Below are positions 58,082 through 64,000 of a stretch of 64,000 nucleotides of DNA, one piece after another. The DNA comes from Streptomyces sp. cf386 (GTDB lineage: Bacteria > Actinomycetota > Actinomycetes > Streptomycetales > Streptomycetaceae). The position numbers and the translations under genes were made by a program. The stretch's first letter is position 1, and every line of letters starts with the position of its first letter. The notes under the pieces are model-generated. The model had not been told where the DNA came from. It did no database searches and saw only the letters and a program-made list of their open reading frames with translations. The DNA lies in contig NZ_FNHV01000019.1 in NCBI RefSeq assembly GCF_900103585.1, positions 62,001-126,000 of the forward strand, given 5' to 3'.

Positions 58082-60130
58082 TCATACGGCCAGATCGGTC
58101 AGGTGCGCCGAGACCGGGCCCAGGGTGAGCAGGCCACTGCCGGCACCGGCAAGTTCGTTCGCCGCCGGGGTGAGGGCCGCGTGGGCGCGTGCCATGGTCC
58201 GCCGGTCGCCGAGCGCCCGTGCCGCTCGCCCGGTGAGGCACCACAGTGCCTCCTGGAGGAGGTCGCGGGGCGGCTCGGGAGTCGCGTGGAGGGCCTCGGC
58301 GGCCTCCTGGCGGTGCCCCCGGTCGAGGAGGAGCAAGGGGCGTGCCCAGGGAGCGTACGGCCCCCAGACGGTGTCCTTGTCGGAGTCGTGGAAGTCGTCG
58401 GAGGCGTCGAACGCGTCGAACTCGTCGAAGCGGAGCGGCAGGGCGTGCCGCAGACGCAGGCACAGCAGCGCGAGCGGCAGCAGGCCGTCGGCGACGCCCG
58501 GCATGCCCGCGTCGTGCAGCAGGTCGGCGGCGTTCCGGTAGGCAGCCTCCACGTCCGTCGCCGAGGCCTGGCCGGTGGCGTCCAGTCGCAGTACGGCGTA
58601 CCAGCCGGTGAACACGCCCACCAGTGGCCGTTCATGCCGTGCGGCCAGTGTGTCGGCGACGGCAGCGTGGTGGTCGGCCGCGGTGAAGTCCCCGAGGGCG
58701 CAGCGGGCCTGGAGCCGGACGAGGTGGCCGAGGATCTCGAAGTCGGGCAGGCCGTGCCGGGTGGAGAGCGCGACCAGTTCGGCGCCGATCTCGTCACGGT
58801 GTGGGGCCAGCCCCGTGCGGCTGAAGCACTGCATGAAGGCCGCGTTGAGGGCGAAGGCCAGGAGCACCGGATCGTCCAGCCGGCGGGCGATCTCCTCGGC
58901 CAGGCGGGCGGCCTGCGGGCCACGGGCGAGCGGGGTGCCGCGCGACTCCAGGGCGATCGTGGCCAGCAACCGTGCTTTCGCCGCCTCGTGGCCCACGGCG
59001 GGCAGGGCGGCGAGGGTGCGCTCCGCGACCGCGACCACCTGTGCGGCCTGTCCCGGGTCGTCGAGGCGCGTCCAGATCGCCGGGACGTCGTAGGCGCCGA
59101 TCACGCGGGCGGTCAGTTCGGGGTCGCCCAGTTCCTCGGCAGCCGCCACGGCCGCGACCCGGTGCTCGCGGGCGGCCGGCAGTCCGCTCCCTCCGGTCAC
59201 GGCGAGGCTGCGCAGCAGGTCGGCGGTCGACTCCAGGCGTGCCCGGGCGTCGGGCGCGACGGTGCGGTCGTAGGCGGCGGCGACCTGCTCCCAGACCTGG
59301 CCGGCGGGGTTGTCCGCCGCGCGGCCGAGATGGTCGGCCTGCCGGAGGATGTCCGTCTCCAGGGAGCGCAGTCCCGGGCCCGGGTCGACTCCCAGTTGCT
59401 CGGCCAGCAGCCTGCGGGCCCGGCGGAGCACGTCCAGCGCGTCGGCCTGCCGGCCGGTTCGGTACAGCGCCAGGGCCAGCAGGCGCCACGCGTTCTCCCG
59501 CCAGGGGTGCTCGGCCGAGTGCGCCCGGAGGTCGGCGGCCGCCCGGTCGGCCTGGCCGAGGGAGATCAGTGCCTCGGCCCGCAGCTCCACGGCGTGCAGG
59601 CGCAGCTCGGCCAGGCGGCGGCTGTCGGCGCGGGCCCACGGCTGGTCGGCGAACTCCGCGTAGACGGGGCCGCGCCACCGGCCGAGCGCCTCCTCCAGCC
59701 GTACGGCCGCTTCCTTGGGCGGCAGCGCCGGGGCTGCGGCGACGGTCTCCTCGAAGCGCCAGGCGTCCACCGCGTCCGTCGTCGCGCGCAGGGCGTAGCC
59801 CGGGCCGTCGGTGACCAGCAGCCGGGCCGGGCTGCGGGGCGGGCGGTCCGGTTCGAGGGCGCGGCGCAACGCGGCGACGAAGGTGCGTACGGCGCCGACC
59901 GCGTCGGCAGGCGGGTCCGTCCAGAGGTCGTCGACCAGTCGGGAGACGGGCACTACGCGTCCTCGAGCGATGATGAGCCGGGCCAGCACCGAGCGGTGCC
60001 TCGGCCCCTTCAGAGGGATCGCGTTCCCGTCCCCGTCCCAGGCCGTCACCGGCCCGAGCACACCGAAGGCGGGTACCACAGCGTCCGCCGCACGGCGCTG
60101 TCGTGGGTCGCCCCGCCGCTGCTCATCCAC
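58082..60130 (-). CDS. SARP-family (AfsR/DnrI/RedD-type) pathway regulator
   Basis: The 682-residue protein has an OmpR-type winged helix at about residues 22-110 (LVDDLWTDPP, GAVRTFVAALRRAL), followed by the bacterial transcriptional activation domain at about 115-260 (WRFEETVAAAP, ALYRTGRQADALDVLRRAR, LGVDPGPGLRSLE). No nucleotide-binding domain is seen; the rest is a TPR-like helical region. SARPs activate secondary-metabolite genes by binding direct repeats. It lies 137 bp upstream of the hybrid synthetase gene on the same strand, so it is the likely activator of assembly line 2. The start is GTG at 60130; a 10-base sequence around it is repeated at 11-base spacing. Confidence 0.92.
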   Translation of the reverse strand: MDEQRRGDPRQRRAADAVVPAFGVLGPVTAWDGDGNAIPLKGPRHRSVLARLIIARGRVVPVSRLVDDLWTDPPADAVGAVRTFVAALRRALEPDRPPRSPARLLVTDGPGYALRATTDAVDAWRFEETVAAAPALPPKEAAVRLEEALGRWRGPVYAEFADQPWARADSRRLAELRLHAVELRAEALISLGQADRAAADLRAHSAEHPWRENAWRLLALALYRTGRQADALDVLRRARRLLAEQLGVDPGPGLRSLETDILRQADHLGRAADNPAGQVWEQVAAAYDRTVAPDARARLESTADLLRSLAVTGGSGLPAAREHRVAAVAAAEELGDPELTARVIGAYDVPAIWTRLDDPGQAAQVVAVAERTLAALPAVGHEAAKARLLATIALESRGTPLARGPQAARLAEEIARRLDDPVLLAFALNAAFMQCFSRTGLAPHRDEIGAELVALSTRHGLPDFEILGHLVRLQARCALGDFTAADHHAAVADTLAARHERPLVGVFTGWYAVLRLDATGQASATDVEAAYRNAADLLHDAGMPGVADGLLPLALLCLRLRHALPLRFDEFDAFDASDDFHDSDKDTVWGPYAPWARPLLLLDRGHRQEAAEALHATPEPPRDLLQEALWCLTGRAARALGDRRTMARAHAALTPAANELAGAGSGLLTLGPVSAHLTDLAV

Positions 60131-60171
60131 TGCTCATCCGCTCCCAGGAGGATCGAGGAACAAGATCCTCC
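60119..60171. promoter_or_regulatory. 11-bp-spaced direct repeat and palindrome in SARP divergent region
   Basis: CTGCTCATCC occurs at 60119-60128 and again at 60130-60139, an 11-base period like that of SARP binding boxes. GGAGGATC (60147-60154) and GATCCTCC (60164-60171) form a perfect 8-base dyad with a 9-base spacer. Both lie between the SARP start and the divergent hydrolase gene. Confidence 0.45.
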
Positions 60172-60223
60172 AAGAGGCATCCTGCACCCACCCATCGTTC
60201 CGCATCACCCAAGGAGCGCAGCC

Positions 60224-61123
60224 ATGACCGTAAGGAGCGCAGCCATGGCCCCTGTCATCGCCGGTTTCGATCATCACCGGGTCCCCGTCGCCGACGGAGT
60301 CTCCCTGCACACGGCGGTCGGCGGCTCCGGCCCGCCCCTCGTGCTGCTGCACGGCTTCCCGCAGACCCATCTGATGTGGCGCCATGTGGCCGCCGACCTC
60401 GCGGCCGACCACACGGTGATCTGCCCGGACCTGCGCGGCTACGGCGCCGCCGACAAGCCGGCGGAGACCGACGGCACCGTCTACGCCAAGCGCACCATGG
60501 CCGCGGACATCGTGGCCCTCGCCCGCGAACTCGGCCATGAGCGCTTCGCGTTGGCCGGACACGACCGGGGCGCCCTGGTGGCCTTCCGTGCCGCGCTCGA
60601 CCATCCCGGCACGATCAGTCATCTGGCGTGCCTCGACGTCCTGCCGACCCTCGACATGTGGGAGGTGATGCACGGCGTCACCGCCGCCGTCGGCTTCCAC
60701 CTCTACCTGATGGCCCAGCCGCCGGGCCTGCCCGAGCGCATGATCGGCGCCGCCCCGGACGCCTTCTTCGGCCACTTCCTCGACATCTGGACGACCGATC
60801 GGGCGGCCGTTCCGCCGGAGGTCCGCGCCGCCTACCTGGCGGCCTGCCGTGCGGCGGTGCCCTCCATCGTCGCCGACTACCGGGCCTCCGCCGGCGTCGA
60901 CATCGAGCACGATCGGGCCGACCGGGCGGCGGGAAACACGCTGCGGATGCCGGTCAGTGTGCTCCAGCAGGACTGGGGCGCGGCCCTCGGCTTCGACGCC
61001 GCCGCGCTGTGGCGCGCCTGGGCACCGGATCTGCGGCACACCACGGTCGACTTCGGCCACTTCATGGCCGAGGAGGCGCCGGACGACATCGCGAAGGCGT
61101 TGCGGGACCTGCTCGCCCGCTGA
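60224..61123 (+). CDS. alpha/beta hydrolase, haloacetate dehalogenase/epoxide hydrolase-like
   Basis: The 299-residue protein has an Asp-nucleophile alpha/beta hydrolase pattern: LLHGFPQTHLMW, GHDRGALVAF with Asp at about residue 114, IEHDRADRAAG and the catalytic His in FGHFMAEE. This matches fluoroacetate dehalogenase and related epoxide hydrolases. The start region is a 21-base tandem duplication: AAGGAGCGCAGCCATG occurs at 60211-60226 and 60232-60247, so ATG at 60224 and ATG at 60245 each have an AAGGAG site and are in one frame. It diverges from the SARP gene and may tailor the product of assembly line 2. Confidence 0.9.
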   Translation: MTVRSAAMAPVIAGFDHHRVPVADGVSLHTAVGGSGPPLVLLHGFPQTHLMWRHVAADLAADHTVICPDLRGYGAADKPAETDGTVYAKRTMAADIVALARELGHERFALAGHDRGALVAFRAALDHPGTISHLACLDVLPTLDMWEVMHGVTAAVGFHLYLMAQPPGLPERMIGAAPDAFFGHFLDIWTTDRAAVPPEVRAAYLAACRAAVPSIVADYRASAGVDIEHDRADRAAGNTLRMPVSVLQQDWGAALGFDAAALWRAWAPDLRHTTVDFGHFMAEEAPDDIAKALRDLLAR

Positions 61124-61130
61124 GCCACGA

Positions 61131-61163
61131 GGCGTCCGGGGCAGCCGTCATCGGCCGGACGCC
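61131..61163. terminator. bidirectional terminator between dehalogenase-like and TauD-like genes
   Basis: A perfect 9-bp stem (61131-61139 with 61155-61163) with a 15-base loop, flanked by an outer CCACG/CGTGG pair (61125-61129 and 61166-61170), lies in the 59-bp gap between convergent genes. Confidence 0.7.
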
Positions 61164-61182
61164 CGGCGTGGTCTATCAGCGC

Positions 61183-62157
61183 CTACCAGCGCCCCGGTTC
61201 GGTCCCGGTGACCGGTTCCGACGGTTTGCCGTCCACCCCGACCGGCACGTCACCGGCGAGCATCACCCGGTGCATGGTCCGGGGGAAGTCGAGGTGGGCG
61301 TTGTCGCTCGGGGCGAGGTGGATGGTGGCCCGGTTGTCCCAGAAGGCCACGCTGCCGGGCTCCCAGCGGAAACGGACCGTGTACTCCGGCCGCACGGCCT
61401 GCTCCAGCAGCATGTCGAGGATCGCCCGGCTCTCGGCCCGCGAGAGGTCGGCGATCTGCTCGACGTAGTAGCCGTTGACGTAGAGGACCCGCTCCCCCGT
61501 CTCCGGATGGACCCGCACGAGGGGATGCAGCGAGGCGACCTGATGGTCCAACAGATGCCGGACGTACGCGTCGTAGCCGGGCCGGGGCTGGTAGCCCACG
61601 CCGAGACGGTGCTCGGCCCGCAGCCCGTCCACGAACTCCCGCACCGGGCCGGAGAGTCCGGCGTACGCGGCCGCGAGGTTCGACCAGGTGGTGTCGCCGC
61701 CGTACGGCGGTACGGTCTCGGCGCGCAGGATCGTCGCGGCGGGCGGGTCGATACGGGCGCCGTGGTCGCAGTGCCAGCCGCGCAGCAGGGTGTGGCGGCG
61801 CCGTCGCAGCCACTCGTCGTGCTCCATGCCGAATTTCCCGCCCAGCTCCAGCCGGTCGGCGGTCGTCTCGATCTCGGGAAACTCCGCCGGAGAGGCGCTC
61901 CCCCGCTTGCGCAGGACGACCGCTTCGCCGAACCGGCGCGCGAGCGCCACATGCCCGGCGTGGTCCAGCCGTTGTCCGCGGAAGAACACGACCTTCCAGC
62001 GCAGCACCGCCGCCCGGATCGCGCCGACCACAGCGTCGTCCAGCTCGCCGGCCAGGTCGACGCCCGCGATCTCCGCCCCGATGTGCCCGGCGACCGGTTT
62101 CGCCTCGATTCCCGCGACCTGCTCCGTCCCCTCCGCGGTGGCCCTGTCCGTCGTCAT
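61183..62157 (-). CDS. TauD/TfdA-family Fe(II)/2-oxoglutarate dioxygenase
   Basis: The 324-residue protein has the TauD fold. The iron ligands are read as H-x-D in GWHCDHG (about residue 129) and a distal His in DNRATIHLA, with the 2-oxoglutarate Arg in FPRTMHRVML. VVFFRGQRLDHAGHVALARRFG is the typical N-terminal motif, given here only in part by its FFRGQ core and ARRFG end. The ATG at 62157 follows GACGGAG. It lies beside assembly line 2 and could hydroxylate or desaturate its product; taurine use is equally possible. Confidence 0.9.
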   Translation of the reverse strand: MTTDRATAEGTEQVAGIEAKPVAGHIGAEIAGVDLAGELDDAVVGAIRAAVLRWKVVFFRGQRLDHAGHVALARRFGEAVVLRKRGSASPAEFPEIETTADRLELGGKFGMEHDEWLRRRRHTLLRGWHCDHGARIDPPAATILRAETVPPYGGDTTWSNLAAAYAGLSGPVREFVDGLRAEHRLGVGYQPRPGYDAYVRHLLDHQVASLHPLVRVHPETGERVLYVNGYYVEQIADLSRAESRAILDMLLEQAVRPEYTVRFRWEPGSVAFWDNRATIHLAPSDNAHLDFPRTMHRVMLAGDVPVGVDGKPSEPVTGTEPGRW

Positions 62158-62239
62158 GCGCACTCCGTCGATGGTCCGCACCGGCTCCGGTCCGAGCCGG
62201 TTCCAGGAAGATCGTGACAGGGTTCGGCGGGTGTGGCGA

Positions 62240-63370
62240 CTAGCGGGCGGAGACAGTCAGGTCCCACATGCTGATGCCGTCGTCGGAGGTGGTGACGGCG
62301 ACGGGAGTTCCTGCCGTTTCGGTGACCATCTGGAGATGGTGGCCGGTGAGCGGCTCTCCGATCTGCTCGCCGCCGGCCAGATCCCACAGTCGGGTGGTGC
62401 CGTCATTGCTGCCGGTCACGGCGATCGTGCGGCCCGCGACCCTCGCGGTGCCCAGTGTCTGGACGCTGTCGGTGTGGCCGGTCATCGGTGCTCCGATCGG
62501 CTCCTGAGTGGTGAGGTCCCACATGTGCACCGCGCTCTTGTTCCAGGCGTCACCGCCGGCCACCACCACGGTCCGGCCGTTCACCTCGGTGATCGCGATG
62601 GCCCGCACCACGGGCTCGATACCGGTGAGGTTCTTACCTATCTGTTCCCCGCTGAGGAGGTCCCAGGCCTGAAGGAAGTCGTCGTGGCCTCCGGTGACGG
62701 CGACCGGTCGGCCGTCGACGAGACCGGCTCCCATCCCTCCGTTGTAACTGCCCTCGACTTCCGCGACCTGTTCCCCTTCCCGAGTCAGATTCCAGGCCAG
62801 CAACCTGCCTTCCTCGCAGCTGCTGACGGCGATCAGCCCCTGGTCGGATACCACGGTGGTGAGCGAGCAGACGCCCAGACCATGACCGGTCAGCGTCTTG
62901 CCGATCTTGCGCCCGGTGCGCAGATCCCAGACCCGCACCGCCCCTCCGATGGTTTCCCCCTCCTCGGGAATCGACAGATCGAACCGGCCGCCGCCGGTCA
63001 CGACCACAGGACGCCCGTCCAGACGCGCCACCGTCAGGACCGAGACGACATCGTCCGCTTCGAACTGCGGCCTGTCGTCGACGTCGGGGTCGTCCTCGTC
63101 CCACACGCCGTTCTCGTAGTACCAGGCGTCCTCCGGTCCGGCGGCGTCGAGTTCCAGGGGACGCTCGGCGCATGCACCACCGGTGAGGTCGCAGGTCCAC
63201 AGGCTCCCGTCGTAGTCGACGCCGACCGAGACGAGAGCACCGTCCACCTCCATGACAGGAAGGGTGTCGTGGCTACGGTCATGGGTGTGGCCGGAGAAGT
63301 GACGCAGCATTCGATCATCAGTTATGCCCGGGACTCTGACTCCCCACACTGACAGCCCAGTTGCCGTCAC
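62240..63370 (-). CDS. WD40-repeat protein
   Basis: The 376-residue protein is a beta-propeller of about seven WD-type repeats, for example GAVRVWDLRTG, LLAWNLT, LQAWDLLSG, VHMWDLTTQ and TRLWDLAGG. No signal peptide, kinase or protease domain is attached, so it is probably a cytoplasmic scaffold. GTG at 63370 overlaps the stop of the upstream kinase-like gene (GTGA). Partner unknown. Confidence 0.85.
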   Translation of the reverse strand: MTATGLSVWGVRVPGITDDRMLRHFSGHTHDRSHDTLPVMEVDGALVSVGVDYDGSLWTCDLTGGACAERPLELDAAGPEDAWYYENGVWDEDDPDVDDRPQFEADDVVSVLTVARLDGRPVVVTGGGRFDLSIPEEGETIGGAVRVWDLRTGRKIGKTLTGHGLGVCSLTTVVSDQGLIAVSSCEEGRLLAWNLTREGEQVAEVEGSYNGGMGAGLVDGRPVAVTGGHDDFLQAWDLLSGEQIGKNLTGIEPVVRAIAITEVNGRTVVVAGGDAWNKSAVHMWDLTTQEPIGAPMTGHTDSVQTLGTARVAGRTIAVTGSNDGTTRLWDLAGGEQIGEPLTGHHLQMVTETAGTPVAVTTSDDGISMWDLTVSAR

Positions 63371-63975
63371 CGCACCGCCGCACCCACATGCGTCAGCACC
63401 GCCTCCACCAACTCCCCCACCGAGCGCTCACCCGTGTCGACGCGAATCAGCCCATGCGCGTCCACGCCCTGCGACATCAGCGACTGGAAGCGCTCCGCAC
63501 GGGCGAGGAACTTGTGCACCAAGTACCGCTCCTCGTCCGCCAGTTCGTCGTAGCGGGCCGACGCCCGCATGCGCTCGCGCAGCACCGCCTCGTCCGCCGT
63601 GAGCCACAGCGCCCGTGTGCCGGGAACGGTCGTCATTCCGGCCACGCGGGCGGGCCACATCGCGGAGCCCTCCAGGACCAGGCCCGGGCCGTCGCCGCTC
63701 GCCCGGTCGGTGATCAGTTCCTCGATGCGCGGCCACAGGCGCCCGTAGTGGTCGAGCACGGACCGGATCAGTTCGTCGACGTCGAGGGTGGCGTAGTGCT
63801 CGGCGACATGGGGCGGCGGCTCCCACTCGGGCGTCCGCCAGGGCCGCCCAGGATGCCGGGCCAGCTTGTCCGTCGAGCGGCAGTCGAACCCGAGCCGCTC
63901 CGCCACGGCCCGGGCGACGGTCGACTTGCCGGTGTGGGACGTTCCCCCGATGAGCACCACGCGCACGTCCTGCAT
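63367..63975 (-). CDS. P-loop nucleoside/phosphoglycerate kinase-like protein
   Basis: The 202-residue protein has a Walker A motif GGTSHTGKST at about residues 10-19 and fits small-molecule kinases such as the 2-phosphoglycerate or nucleoside kinase-like group. A GLVLEGSAMWPA strand and LRERMRAS lid helix follow. I prefer the ATG at 63975; one at 63993, close to the window edge, would add six residues. Substrate unknown. Confidence 0.82.
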   Translation of the reverse strand: MQDVRVVLIGGTSHTGKSTVARAVAERLGFDCRSTDKLARHPGRPWRTPEWEPPPHVAEHYATLDVDELIRSVLDHYGRLWPRIEELITDRASGDGPGLVLEGSAMWPARVAGMTTVPGTRALWLTADEAVLRERMRASARYDELADEERYLVHKFLARAERFQSLMSQGVDAHGLIRVDTGERSVGELVEAVLTHVGAAVR

Positions 63976-64000
63976 GCGGGCGACCCTACTCAACCCACCG

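Overview
The window reads as a Streptomyces chromosome segment. It is very GC-rich with strong third-position G/C, and many stop/start codons overlap as ATGA or GTGA. It carries a conservon followed by paired P450 genes, a SARP-type regulator and two modular assembly lines, a combination typical of that genus. No rRNA, tRNA, CRISPR array, insertion sequence or origin was seen.

Left flank (1-4227): the end of a secreted or lipoprotein gene, a GH10 xylanase with a CBM2 and upstream CGAAAGTTTCG palindromes, an ArsR/SRPBCC pair and an alpha/beta hydrolase, with strong hairpin terminators between units.

Assembly line 1 (4228-23968, all minus strand): a fatty-acyl-AMP ligase (FAAL); a 4697-residue PKS read as ACP-[KS-AT-DH-KR-ACP]x2-C-FkbH; an ACP-thioester reductase with an extra C-terminal domain; and an ATGA-coupled hydrolase with a Cys nucleophile. 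The likely logic is that the FAAL loads an acyl chain on the N-terminal ACP and two modules extend it. The FkbH domain would place a glyceryl-type unit on the ACP of the next protein, the C domain would ester-link the chain to it, and the reductase would release an aldehyde. The last steps are inference.

Conservon (24477-29891, plus strand): cvnA-cvnB-cvnC-cvnD and two P450s, nearly all stop/start overlapped. The first P450 lacks the Arg of ExxR. It diverges from assembly line 1 across a 508-bp region holding three dyads.

Middle region (30043-45787): mostly housekeeping or accessory genes. They are a PucR-type regulator, a YciO/Sua5-like protein, a dienelactone hydrolase-like protein, two MFS transporters, a coiled-coil protein, a degraded reading frame, a DUF899 protein, a UspA-like protein, an ArsB/NhaD-like transporter, an arginase-family protein, an MHYT membrane protein, a metallophosphoesterase and a luciferase-like flavin oxidoreductase.

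Assembly line 2 (45732-60130, minus strand): a SARP regulator followed by one 4070-residue hybrid read as AMP-ligase-ACP-KS-AT-KR-ACP-C-A-PCP-C-reductase. The last domain resembles cyanobacterial acyl-ACP reductase rather than the usual thioester reductase. A haloacetate dehalogenase/epoxide hydrolase-like gene diverges from the SARP gene, and a TauD-like dioxygenase follows. The right edge has a WD40-repeat protein and a P-loop kinase.

Both assembly lines start with an AMP-ligase and appear to end in reductive release. Neither matches a described pathway that I can name.
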